DNA of 64,000 nucleotides from Agromyces flavus (lineage in GTDB: Bacteria; Actinomycetota; Actinomycetes; Actinomycetales; Microbacteriaceae): assembly GCF_900104685.1 (NCBI RefSeq), contig NZ_LT629755.1, forward strand, positions 620,001-684,000, read 5' to 3'. Below the pieces are notes generated by a model. That model did not search any database. It saw only the letters and a list, made by a program, of their open reading frames with translations, and was not told the origin of the DNA. Below are positions 1-8,213 of the stretch, piece after piece (positions within the stretch are counted from its first letter, which is position 1; each line of letters opens with the position of its first letter). A program made the position numbers and the translations under genes.

Positions 1-492
1 CGGCTGGAACGACTGCGCGCCACGTTCGCCGCATCCGAGTGGGCCGACCGCCGGCCCATCGCAGTCGAGCTCGAGCTGCACCTGCCCCTCGACGAGCACG
101 TGTTCGTGTGCAAGCTCGATGCGGTGTACGAGGTCGACCCGGCGTCCGAGGCGGGCGGGCGCGGCATCCGCTACCAGGTCGTGGACTGGAAGACGGGAGC
201 GGCCCCGCGCGATGCGCGCGAGCTCGAGCTGCGCCAGACGCAGCTGGCGCTCTACCGGCTCGCCTACGCCCGCTGGGCCGGGGTGCCCGCGAGCGCGATC
301 GACGCCGTGTTCTACTACGTCGAAGACGATCGGGTGCTCCGCCCCGACGTGCTCTACGACGAGGGGGCGATCCGGCGCGCATGGGCCACCGTCGCGTCAC
401 GGGCCGGTGCGGATGCGGCCGCGTCGACCGGCGGCACTGCCGCTCCCGAGGTGCCCGACGCCGTACGCAGCGCGGTCGCCGGCGGGAGCTGA
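1..492 (+). CDS. C-terminal part of AdnB/UvrD-type helicase-nuclease (partial)
   Basis: This is the 3' end of a gene entering from the left; about 163 codons are visible and the stop is TGA at 490-492. The visible part matches the RecB-family PD-(D/E)XK nuclease fold found at the C-terminus of actinobacterial AdnA/AdnB helicase-nucleases. KLDAVYE supplies the metal-binding Asp, and YQVVDWKTG is the D-x-K active-site motif, followed by a QLALYRLAY helix typical of RecB nucleases. Such proteins resect double-strand breaks. The downstream nudC and uvrD2 genes repeat the mycobacterial adnB neighbourhood, which favours AdnB. The helicase part lies outside the window, so the subunit assignment is inference. 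Confidence 0.8.
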   Translation, partial: RLERLRATFAASEWADRRPIAVELELHLPLDEHVFVCKLDAVYEVDPASEAGGRGIRYQVVDWKTGAAPRDARELELRQTQLALYRLAYARWAGVPASAIDAVFYYVEDDRVLRPDVLYDEGAIRRAWATVASRAGADAAASTGGTAAPEVPDAVRSAVAGGS

Positions 493-553
493 CGATCCCC
501 CGCGCGGGTTCGGGGTAGGCGCGGGCGCCGTCGCGCTGCGCCGACGGCCGAAG

Positions 554-1756
554 TCAGGCCGTGCGGTCGCGAGCGCCGTTCGCCGGGGGCGACGCGTCGC
601 CCCAGTCGCTCAGGTCGAGCGGGATCGGCGCGGTCGCATCCATCGGCGGTGAGCCGGTCGGCGCATCCACGTCATCCGCCCGGTCGGCGTCGAGGTGTCG
701 CCGCAGTTCCTCGACGTCGTAGCTGTCGGTGAGCATGGTCGACCCGGCGTCCCGGGCGACGACGTCGCGCGGGGTCTCGTCGAGCAGGCGCTCGACCTCG
801 GCGACCGCGAGGATCGGCCCCGTATCGCTCGTGAGGGGCTCGGACGACTGCTCGTGCACGCTCGCGACGAGTCCGTCGAGCAGGCCGACGGCGTCGTCGA
901 TCACCGCGTCGTCGCGCGTGTCGATGCCGTGCAGCAGCCAGCGCGCGAGTTCGAGTTCCGCGTGCAGCAGCGCCCGGCGGGCGAGCTCGGCGTCGGCACC
1001 GCCCGATCGCGCGGACACGTAGGCGGCCAGCGCCTCCTCGGCGGCAGCCCCGGTGGAGGTGAGGATCCAGTGCAGGTCGCGTGCGGGATCGTCCTGCGCG
1101 AGCGCGGCCCAGCCCACGATGCCCGTGACGTGGTCGCCCTCGACGAGCAGGGACTCCGCGCCGAGCTGGCCGTTGACGACGGTCGGCGCGAACCGCCACA
1201 GCGTGTCGTCATCGGTCGCCTCCTCCCAGCGGCGCACGAGCGCGGCCGGGAGCCGGTTGGTGTCGGCTGCGCGATCGATCACTGCCACCGCGGACTCGCG
1301 CACCTCGGCGGCGGTGCGTCGCGGCAGACCGGCATCGCCGATGAAGCCCGGGGGCAGGGAGTGGATGGCGGCGATCGCGCGGCCGATGTCGGCGGCCAGC
1401 GCGGGGTTCGCGGTCAACTCGTCGGCCGAGCGCACCGCGCCCGGGATGAACTCGGTCACCACGGCGCGGGTGGGACCGATCGGCGCCTGCCCGAGGAACT
1501 CGGGCACGGCGAACGGCAGCCGGGATCGGATGCCGAGCGTGAGCGCCCGCAGGGCCACGAGGTCGGCCGACTGCTCCGACTCGGCGGTCTGGGTGCGCGG
1601 GGCGCGGATGAGCAGGCGTCGCCCGTCGGTGGAGTGGAGCTCGACGGCGTCGAACGCGCCGCCCGCATCGCGGGTGTGCGCCCGGGCCGCCCGTACCTCG
1701 AGTCCGGCCACCGCGGCCGTGGCCAACGCGGCTAGAGTGAGTAGGGGTCTGGCCAT
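554..1756 (-). CDS. APH-fold phosphotransferase-like protein
   Basis: A 400-residue protein starting MARPLLTLAALATAAVAGLE. It resembles the aminoglycoside/macrolide phosphotransferase (APH) family. RRLLIRAPR is the beta-strand region of the N-lobe, VTEFIPGA looks like the hinge, AIAAIHSLPPG is the usual helix after it, and DDPARDLHWIL occupies the place of the DFG-like metal segment. The canonical catalytic HGD motif reads NGQLGAESLL here, so catalytic activity is doubtful. The start is fixed by a TAGGCT box 7 nt upstream and no Shine-Dalgarno, so it is probably leaderless. The C-terminal ~60 residues are acidic and low complexity. It is convergent with the nuclease gene and divergent from nudC. 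The substrate is unknown. Confidence 0.65.
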   Translation of the reverse strand: MARPLLTLAALATAAVAGLEVRAARAHTRDAGGAFDAVELHSTDGRRLLIRAPRTQTAESEQSADLVALRALTLGIRSRLPFAVPEFLGQAPIGPTRAVVTEFIPGAVRSADELTANPALAADIGRAIAAIHSLPPGFIGDAGLPRRTAAEVRESAVAVIDRAADTNRLPAALVRRWEEATDDDTLWRFAPTVVNGQLGAESLLVEGDHVTGIVGWAALAQDDPARDLHWILTSTGAAAEEALAAYVSARSGGADAELARRALLHAELELARWLLHGIDTRDDAVIDDAVGLLDGLVASVHEQSSEPLTSDTGPILAVAEVERLLDETPRDVVARDAGSTMLTDSYDVEELRRHLDADRADDVDAPTGSPPMDATAPIPLDLSDWGDASPPANGARDRTA

Positions 1757-1763
1757 GGCACAC

Positions 1764-1769
1764 AGCCTA
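1764..1769 (-). promoter_or_regulatory. -10 box of leaderless APH-like gene
   Basis: TAGGCT on the minus strand ends 7 nt before the ATG at 1756, so transcription should begin at or next to the start codon. Confidence 0.5.
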
Positions 1770-1841
1770 AGCAGGTGTCCCCGCCTGCCCGGCGACCGCC
1801 ACGCCTTCCCGACGACTCCGGCCGCAAGCGAGAGGTGCCCC

Positions 1842-2810
1842 GTGCTCGAACCCGACGCGCCGCCCCTCGCGCGCGAGCACCTCGACCGCGATGCGATCAG
1901 CCGTTCGGGGGTCGGTCGCGAAGCCGCCTTCGATGCCGACCCGAACGCGCGCGTCCTCGTCGTGCGCGACGGCAAGGTGCTCCTCGGCGACGCAGCAGGT
2001 TCGCGCGTGCTCGGCCTGCGCCATCCGTCGTCGCTGCCGGCGCCGGCCCTGCGCTGCTACCTCGGCCGCACGCTGGGCGACAGCGTGGACGGCGCGGGCG
2101 ACCCGTTGTCGACCGGAAGCCCGATCGAGGCGTGGGTGCTCGACGATGACCCGGCCGCCGGCCTCGCCGACGACGACGGCTGGGCCGGCCTGCGCACGGT
2201 CGCGACGCAGCTCGACGATCGCGACGCGGGGCTCGCCATCCAGGCGGTCGCCCTCGCGAACTGGCACGGCACGCATGCGTTCTGCGCACGGTGCGGGAGT
2301 CCGACCGAGGTGGTCGCCTCGGGGTGGGCGCGACGGTGCCTCGCCGAGGATGCGCTGCGGTTCCCGCGCACCGATCCGGCGGTCATCGTCCTCGTCACCG
2401 ACGACGACGACCGGGTGCTGCTCGGCTCCAACGCGATGTGGCAGCAGGACCGGTTCTCGGTGCTCGCCGGCTTCGTCGAGCCGGGGGAGTCGCTCGAGGC
2501 GGCCGTCGTCCGCGAGATCGCGGAGGAGACGGGGCTCATCGTGGATCGCGTCGAGTACCTCGGTTCACAGCCGTGGCCGTTCCCGGCCAGCCTCATGTGC
2601 GCGTTCCGCGCCCGCGTGGCCGACGGGGCCTCGGTCACCGCCGTGCCCGACGGCGAGGAGATCCTCGAGCTCCGCTGGTTCGACCGCGACGAGCTGACGG
2701 CAGCGCTCGGGCGCGTGGGGTTGCCCGGCGAGACGTCGATCGCGAGGTGGATGCTCGAGCGCTGGTACGGCGGTCCGCTGTCGTCGTCGCTGCCGTGGTC
2801 GACCTCATGA
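1842..2810 (+). CDS. nudC: NAD(H) pyrophosphatase, NudC family
   Basis: A 322-residue Nudix hydrolase that cleaves NADH/NAD-type dinucleotides and may remove NAD caps from RNA. The Nudix box runs from GFVEPGESLEA to VREIAEETGLI, and the NudC-specific signature SQPWPFPASLM follows it. The preceding zinc ribbon has FCARCGSP, but the second pair is degenerate: RRC is followed by LAEDALRFPRTDP, with one Cys missing. GTG 1842 was chosen because AGAGG lies 6 nt upstream; an ATG at 1755 is in frame but has no ribosome site. The stop overlaps the start of uvrD2 (ATGA), so the two genes are translationally coupled. Confidence 0.9.
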   Translation: MLEPDAPPLAREHLDRDAISRSGVGREAAFDADPNARVLVVRDGKVLLGDAAGSRVLGLRHPSSLPAPALRCYLGRTLGDSVDGAGDPLSTGSPIEAWVLDDDPAAGLADDDGWAGLRTVATQLDDRDAGLAIQAVALANWHGTHAFCARCGSPTEVVASGWARRCLAEDALRFPRTDPAVIVLVTDDDDRVLLGSNAMWQQDRFSVLAGFVEPGESLEAAVVREIAEETGLIVDRVEYLGSQPWPFPASLMCAFRARVADGASVTAVPDGEEILELRWFDRDELTAALGRVGLPGETSIARWMLERWYGGPLSSSLPWSTS

Positions 2811-4615
2811 CCGATGCCGATCCGCTGCTCGCCGCGCTCGACGACGAGCAGCGCATCGTCGCCGAGGCGCTGAACGGCCCGGTGTGCGTGCTGGCCGGCG
2901 CCGGCACCGGCAAGACGCGCGCGATCACGCACCGCATCGCGTACGGCGTGGCCTCGGGATCGTACGACCCGGCGCGCGTGATGGCGCTCACCTTCACGAC
3001 GCGCGCCGCGGCCGAGCTCCGTGCCCGACTCCGCGCACTCGGTGCGGGCGGCGTCCAGGCGCGCACCTTCCACGCGGCCGCGCTCGCCCAGCTCAACCAC
3101 TTCTGGCCGATCGTCGCGGGCGGTCCGGCACCGCGCGTGCTCGAGTTCAAGGGCCGGCTGCTGGGCCTCGCGGCCGAGCGCTGCAGGCTGAAGGTCGACA
3201 CGGCGACGCTGCGGGATGTCGCGGCCGAGATCGAGGTGCGCAAGGTCACCGGCCTCTCGATGGACGAGTACCGTGCGCGCCTCGCGAGTCGCGGCGCCCC
3301 GGGCACGCTCGACGCCGAGCAGCTGCTCTCGCTGGTCGACGCGTACGAGACGCTCAAGGACGAGCGCCGCATGATCGACTTCGAGGACGTCCTGCTCGCC
3401 ACCGCGGGCATGATCGAGTCCGAACCCGCGGTCGCCATGCAGGTGCGCGAGGGGTACCGGCACTTCGTCGTCGACGAGTACCAGGACGTCTCGCCGGCGC
3501 AGCAGCAGCTGCTCGACCTGTGGCTCGGCGACCGCGACGAGGTGTGCGTGGTCGGCGACGCGAGCCAGACCATCTACTCGTTCGCGGGTGCGTCGGCCGA
3601 GTATCTCCTCGGCTTCGAGCGCCGCCACCCCGAGGCCACGCTCGTGCGCCTCGAGCGCAATTACCGGTCGACGCCCGAGATCGTCGAGGTCGCGAATCGC
3701 CTCATGCGCGGGCGACCGGGCGCGCTGCGACTCGTCGCGGCGCCGGCCGACGGCGGCGATCCGGCGGTGGCGGATGGCGCGGCCGCGCCGCCCGCGCGAC
3801 CGGCCGCCGCCGCCGCGGCGCACGGCGTTGCGCCCGTGGTCGTCGCCTTCCCCGACGAGCTGACCGAGGCCCGCGGCGTCGCCACGCGCATCCGCGCCCG
3901 CATCGACGCGGGCGTCCCGGCCGAGGCGATCGCGGTGCTGCTCCGGGTGAACTCGCAGTCCGCGCTCCTCGAGCAGGCGCTCGGCGAGGTGGGCGTTCCC
4001 GCGCGCGTGCGCGGGGCGCAGCGGTTCTTCGATCGCGCAGAGGTGCGCCAGGCCGTGCACGCGATCCGGGCGCAGGCGCTCGCCGCCACCGACGAGCCCG
4101 TGTTCAAGGCCGTGAGCGACGTGCTGCGCTCGCTCGACTGGTCGGTCGAACCGCCGCCGGGCCCGGGTGCGGTCCGCGACCGGTGGGAGTCGCTCAACGC
4201 CATCGCGCGACTGGTCGACGACCTGCCGCCGGGCACGACCCTGCGGGCGTTCGCCGACGACCTCCGAGCGCGCGCGGAGGCGCAGCACGAGCCGGCGATC
4301 GCCGCGGTCACGCTCGCGACCCTGCACTCCGCGAAGGGGCTCGAGTGGGACGAGGTGCATCTCGTCGGTCTCACCGAGGGCATGCTCCCGATCGCCTACG
4401 CGACCGGCCTCGAGGCCATCGACGAGGAGCGGCGTCTGTTGTACGTGGGCCTCACGCGGGCACGGCGGCGGCTGACGCTGAGCTGGGCGGCGCGGGCCGC
4501 CGCGCATCGAGGCGAGCGGGAGCCGTCGCGGTTCCTGCGGGAGCTCGACATCCGCACTCCGGATGCGCGCCGATCGGCCGGAGTGCCGGTGGGTGCGAAC
4601 CGGCCGCGCCGCTGA
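2807..4615 (+). CDS. uvrD2: UvrD/PcrA-family DNA helicase, UvrD2-like
   Basis: A 602-residue superfamily 1A helicase that unwinds DNA 3' to 5' in repair. The motifs are in order: Walker A GAGTGKT near residue 32, TFTTRAAAE (Ia), VVDEYQDVSPAQQ (II), GDASQTIYSF (III), LERNYRSTPEIVE (IV), TLHSAKGLEWDEV (V) and LLYVGLTRARRRL (VI). An Ala/Pro-rich linker lies near residues 310-340. It is shorter than mycobacterial UvrD2 (about 700) because no HRDC or tetracysteine tail is present. The start overlaps the nudC stop. The last 164 bp overlap the 3' end of the convergent gene on the other strand. Confidence 0.9.
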   Translation: MTDADPLLAALDDEQRIVAEALNGPVCVLAGAGTGKTRAITHRIAYGVASGSYDPARVMALTFTTRAAAELRARLRALGAGGVQARTFHAAALAQLNHFWPIVAGGPAPRVLEFKGRLLGLAAERCRLKVDTATLRDVAAEIEVRKVTGLSMDEYRARLASRGAPGTLDAEQLLSLVDAYETLKDERRMIDFEDVLLATAGMIESEPAVAMQVREGYRHFVVDEYQDVSPAQQQLLDLWLGDRDEVCVVGDASQTIYSFAGASAEYLLGFERRHPEATLVRLERNYRSTPEIVEVANRLMRGRPGALRLVAAPADGGDPAVADGAAAPPARPAAAAAAHGVAPVVVAFPDELTEARGVATRIRARIDAGVPAEAIAVLLRVNSQSALLEQALGEVGVPARVRGAQRFFDRAEVRQAVHAIRAQALAATDEPVFKAVSDVLRSLDWSVEPPPGPGAVRDRWESLNAIARLVDDLPPGTTLRAFADDLRARAEAQHEPAIAAVTLATLHSAKGLEWDEVHLVGLTEGMLPIAYATGLEAIDEERRLLYVGLTRARRRLTLSWAARAAAHRGEREPSRFLRELDIRTPDARRSAGVPVGANRPRR

Positions 4616-5324
4616 CTCGCACGACCGCGGCGTCGAGGGCCGTGCGGCGCGTGCGTGCGAGGTCGTCGACGACGGATGCCGCGAGCGCGAGGGCCTCGTG
4701 CTCGGCGCGGGCCGATCGCGGAGGCGGAGGAGCCACCGAGAGCTGCGCCGCGATCGCCGGCCACGAGGCATCCGCGTCGCGCCGCCAGAGATGCAGGCAG
4801 CGGAGGCAGGGGCCGTGGCCGGGCCGGACGAGCGGGCCGATTTCGACCCCGCCCTCGTCGAGGACGACGGCGAGGTGCGGCAGGTCGGCGGAGAGCCACG
4901 GCAGGTGCGCCGCCGGCGCGATGACCCACGCCCCGACGAGCACGGCGACGTCGATCTCGGCGGGGTCCGCGGGCGCCGCGTGGGCCGGGCGGTGCCCGAG
5001 GCGGACGAGGAGCGAGGCGAGCGGATCGACGACGTCCCGGTCGCCTGCGAGCGCGACCCGGGCACTCGTCGACCGGGCCGGTTCGGTCGCGAACGCCGGT
5101 GCGAGGCGGTCGAGCAGGGCATCCACCTCGGTCTCCGAGGCACCGAGCGCGGTGCCGATCGTGCGCAGCGTCGAGACGGAGGCCCCCGAGATGAGCGCGC
5201 GGAGCACACCGAGCTCGGCGGGGCCCGGATCCGGCAGCACCGCGACGGGGCGAGCGCCGCCGAGCTGCAGTTCGCGCGGCGAGCGCCAGACGTGGGGGAG
5301 TGCGGGATCCAGTCGCGGCGTCAT
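4452..5324 (-). CDS. Orphan azole-cyclodehydratase-like / ThiF-like docking protein
   Basis: A 290-residue protein that resembles the family annotated as 'bacteriocin biosynthesis cyclodehydratase domain' in actinobacteria. Its N-terminus (HVWRSPRELQLGG, then an ELGVLRALISG winged-helix segment) is like the leader-binding RRE region of azole peptide cyclodehydratases. The middle has a Rossmann-like part (VALAGDRDVVDPL). GPCLRCLHLWRRDAD plus a later ECGCR give a CxxC...CxC zinc-ribbon arrangement. No YcaO gene or precursor peptide is nearby. Its role is unknown, and conservation next to repair genes argues for a housekeeping job. Its 3' end overlaps uvrD2 tail to tail by 164 bp. Confidence 0.7.
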   Translation of the reverse strand: MTPRLDPALPHVWRSPRELQLGGARPVAVLPDPGPAELGVLRALISGASVSTLRTIGTALGASETEVDALLDRLAPAFATEPARSTSARVALAGDRDVVDPLASLLVRLGHRPAHAAPADPAEIDVAVLVGAWVIAPAAHLPWLSADLPHLAVVLDEGGVEIGPLVRPGHGPCLRCLHLWRRDADASWPAIAAQLSVAPPPPRSARAEHEALALAASVVDDLARTRRTALDAAVVRVSGAAGSHPPALRPIGAHPECGCRAPAGTATAPARLDARRPAPPSSASAAAVPA

Positions 5325-5387
5325 GCCGGAAGCATGCCGCAGGCGGACGGAGCGCGTCGGGCTCCGTCCACAGGCCCGACGATCGGA

Positions 5388-6821
5388 TCAGGAGGGGCGG
5401 TCGCCGGGCGTCTCGGCGTCGGGCGTCGCATCGGGTGCGTCGCCGCCGTCGCCGTCTTCGCCTTCGTCGCCGGCATCGGCGCTCGGCGTGTCGCCGCGAA
5501 GCAGCGCCTCGAGCGCCTCGTCGAACTCGGCGTCGGCCTCGCCGGCCGCCTGCCCGCCGGCGGCGAGCCGTGCCGCGAGCGGCGCGGGGTCGTCGAGGTC
5601 GACCGCGGTCGGAAGCAGGTCGGGATGCGCCCAGAGCGCATCGCGCGCGGCGACGCCCACCGCGTCGGTGACCGCCCGCCACATCGCCGCGGCGTCGCGA
5701 AGGCGGCGGGGACGCAGCTCGAGTCCGACGAGCGTCGCGAGCGCGGACTCGGCGGGACCGCCCGTGGCGCGCCGGCGACGGATGGTCTCGGCGACGGCGT
5801 CGGACGTCGGCAGGCGCGACGTGGCATCCGCGGTGACGACGTCGACCCAGCCCTCGACGAGCGCGAGCATCGTCTCGAGCCGCGCCAGTGCGGCCTCCTG
5901 CTCGGCGCTCTTCGGGCGCAGCAGCGCGCCGTTCGCGACCGCGTCGCGGAGCTCGTCGGTGTTCGACGGGTCGAATCCCTCGGCGAGTTCCTCGAGTCGC
6001 TCGACGTCGACGTCGATGCCGCGCGCGAAGGCCGTGATCGCGGTGATCAGGTGCAGCCGCAACCACCGAGCGTGCCGGAAGAGCCGGGCGTGCGCGAGCT
6101 CGCGCACCGCGAGGTAGAGCTCGACCTGGTCGGCCGGGATGTCGAGCCCGTCGCCGAACTCGGCGACGTTCTGCGGCAGCAGCGCGGCTCGGCCGTCTTC
6201 GAGCAGCGGGATGCCGACATCGCCGCCCGACACGACCTCGGTCGAGAGCTGGCCCACGACCTGCCCGAGCTGCATGGCGAACATCGCGCCGCCGATGCCC
6301 CGCATCATCCGGCTGGCACCCTGCACCATCGAGCGCAGCTCTTCGGGCGCCTGCTCGCTCATGACGCGCGTGAGCGAGTCGGCGATGCTGAGCGCGACGG
6401 GCTCGGCGAGCTGCGACCAGATGGGCATCGTGGCCGCGGCCCACGACCGGCGGGTCAGCAGCTCGGGCGTGCCCGGCAGCGCGGAGACATCCACGACCTC
6501 GTCGAGCCACAGCGCGGCGAGGTCGAATGCCGTGTCGAGCCGGTCGGACTCGGCGGGTGCGAGCTGGCGCTGCCCCGACGAGGCGCGCTGCTCGGCCTGC
6601 CGGAGCGCGAGCGACCAGTCGATGCCCTCGTCGGCGGAGCGCTGCATGGCCTGCTGCAGCTGGCTGAAGATGGCCGCGAGGCTCGCCGGATCGCTGGGCA
6701 GCCCGGCCGCATCGGCGAGCTTCGACGCGTCGATGCCGCCTGATCCGGACAGCAGCTCGCGGAGCATGTCGCGGAACTCGTCCTCGGGGTTCCGGTCGCG
6801 TTCCTCGTCGCCTTCGGCCAC
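5388..6821 (-). CDS. DUF2342 zinc-metallohydrolase-like protein
   Basis: A 477-residue protein of the DUF2342 family ('zinc-dependent metalloprotease' or 'F420 biosynthesis associated' in annotations). Conserved segments are visible. MRGIGGAMFAMQLGQVVGQL is followed by GDVGIPLL, LLPQNVAEFG and the helix VRELAHARLFRHARWLR, which stands where a metal-binding helix would be; it is not a canonical HExxH. The start is GTG 6821, preceded by GGAGGT at 7 nt. The C-terminal 60 residues are acidic (DAGDEGEDGDGG). It lies back to back with the PDZ-Lon protease gene, as in mycobacteria. The biochemical function is not established. Confidence 0.75.
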   Translation of the reverse strand: MAEGDEERDRNPEDEFRDMLRELLSGSGGIDASKLADAAGLPSDPASLAAIFSQLQQAMQRSADEGIDWSLALRQAEQRASSGQRQLAPAESDRLDTAFDLAALWLDEVVDVSALPGTPELLTRRSWAAATMPIWSQLAEPVALSIADSLTRVMSEQAPEELRSMVQGASRMMRGIGGAMFAMQLGQVVGQLSTEVVSGGDVGIPLLEDGRAALLPQNVAEFGDGLDIPADQVELYLAVRELAHARLFRHARWLRLHLITAITAFARGIDVDVERLEELAEGFDPSNTDELRDAVANGALLRPKSAEQEAALARLETMLALVEGWVDVVTADATSRLPTSDAVAETIRRRRATGGPAESALATLVGLELRPRRLRDAAAMWRAVTDAVGVAARDALWAHPDLLPTAVDLDDPAPLAARLAAGGQAAGEADAEFDEALEALLRGDTPSADAGDEGEDGDGGDAPDATPDAETPGDRPS

Positions 6822-6978
6822 TCGGGCCACCTCCCTCGTTCGGCATTCCACGCTACCGCCGCCGCCCCGCTTCCTCGCCGGGAAATGGCCTAGGCTGACC
6901 TTCCGGGTGTCCGCCCGTCGCGAACAGCGCCGGCCCCGGCAGGGGCCGCCATCCGGCACCCGGAGAGGATGTCGCGGC

Positions 6979-8112
6979 ATGTCGCTGTTCGGGCCCGAGA
7001 CCGATGGCGCCTCCGCGAGCTTCAGCACGGCCGACTCCGTCTCCGACCGCCGGCGTTCGCGTCGCGAGCGCCTCGGTTGGATCGCGGTCGCGGTCGCCGT
7101 CGCGACCGCGCTGGTCTTCGCGCTGCTGCCCTCGCCGTACGTGATCCAGCAGCCCGGTCCGATCTACGACACGCTCGGCACGTCCGAGATCGACGGCGAG
7201 GATGTCCCGCTGATCGACATCCCCGACGAGGAGACGTACCCGACCGACGGCTCGCTCGACCTGCTGACCGTGGCGGCGGTCGGACAGCCCGGCCGCACGC
7301 CGGGATGGCTCGACGTCGCCGCGGCCTGGTTCGACCCGCGCCGCGCAGTGGTCCCCGTCGAGACCCTGTTCCCGCCAGGCCTCAGCGAGGAGGACCGCAA
7401 CGCGCAGAACACCGCGCAGATGGTCGACTCGCAGCAGGATGCGATCGCGGCCGCCCTCGTCGAGCTCGGCTACGACTTCCCGCGCGACGTGACGGTGGTC
7501 GGCATCGGCGACGGCACGCCCGCCGAGGGCGTGCTCGAGCCCGACGACGTGATCCTGTCGGTCGACGGCGAGGCTGTGCACTCGGTCGACGAACTGCGCT
7601 CGGCCCTGGGCGAGCACGGCACCGACACGCCCGCGCAGTTCGAGGTGCGCCGGGGTGATGAGACGCTGACGCTCGAGGCGACGCCCGAGGACGTCGACGG
7701 GCAGGCGGTGCTGGGCGTCGGAGTGCGGATGGAGTACGAATTCCCCATCGACGTCGAGATCCGCCTCGACGACGTCGGCGGCCCGAGCGCCGGCATGATG
7801 TTCGCCCTCGGCATCGTCGACAAGCTGACCCCGGGTGCGATGACCGGTGGCGACCAGGTGGCCGGCACCGGGACGATCGACTCGGATGGCGCGGTCGGCG
7901 GCATCGGCGGCATCCGCCAGAAGCTCTGGGCCGCTCACGACGACGGGGCCGACCTGTTCATCGCACCCGAGGCGAACTGCGACGAGGTCGTCGGCCACGT
8001 GCCCGACGGACTCGACGTCTACGCGGTGACCACGCTCGAGGAGGCGCGCACCATCGTGGAGACCGCCGCCGAGGACGGCGACATGGCCTCCTTCGCCCGC
8101 TGCGAGGCGTGA
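6979..8112 (+). CDS. Membrane-anchored PDZ and Lon-like serine protease (YlbL type)
   Basis: A 377-residue protein with one N-terminal membrane segment (about residues 32-50) and the rest outside. YVIQQPGPIYDTLG is the family hallmark after the helix. A PDZ domain follows (VVGIGDGTPAEGVLEPDDVI). The Lon-type proteolytic domain comes last, with the catalytic Ser in GGPSAGMMFALG and the catalytic Lys in GGIRQKLWAA, a Ser-Lys dyad. A TAGGCT box at 6891-6896 suggests a promoter with a leader of about 80 nt; GGAGAGG lies near 6962. The neighbours DUF2342 and UPF0182 match the conserved actinobacterial order. It probably cleaves membrane or secreted proteins; the target is unknown. Confidence 0.85.
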   Translation: MSLFGPETDGASASFSTADSVSDRRRSRRERLGWIAVAVAVATALVFALLPSPYVIQQPGPIYDTLGTSEIDGEDVPLIDIPDEETYPTDGSLDLLTVAAVGQPGRTPGWLDVAAAWFDPRRAVVPVETLFPPGLSEEDRNAQNTAQMVDSQQDAIAAALVELGYDFPRDVTVVGIGDGTPAEGVLEPDDVILSVDGEAVHSVDELRSALGEHGTDTPAQFEVRRGDETLTLEATPEDVDGQAVLGVGVRMEYEFPIDVEIRLDDVGGPSAGMMFALGIVDKLTPGAMTGGDQVAGTGTIDSDGAVGGIGGIRQKLWAAHDDGADLFIAPEANCDEVVGHVPDGLDVYAVTTLEEARTIVETAAEDGDMASFARCEA

Positions 8113-8213
8113 CCGGAGCGTTATCGGCTGCCCAGCCGGCCCGCAGCCGTTTCCAAGTTCGGCGACCCTAGGATGGGAAGTCGATCCCGCCCCGACCCCG
8201 AATGAGGCCGAGA

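Noticed and set aside
2057..5209. A ~1050-codon minus-strand frame opposite nudC and uvrD2
   Set aside because: Same reason: low-complexity basic translation opposite two well-supported genes.
2884..6117. A ~1077-codon plus-strand frame shifted from uvrD2 and running over the next two genes
   Set aside because: Its Arg-rich product has no motif, and it conflicts with three conserved genes.
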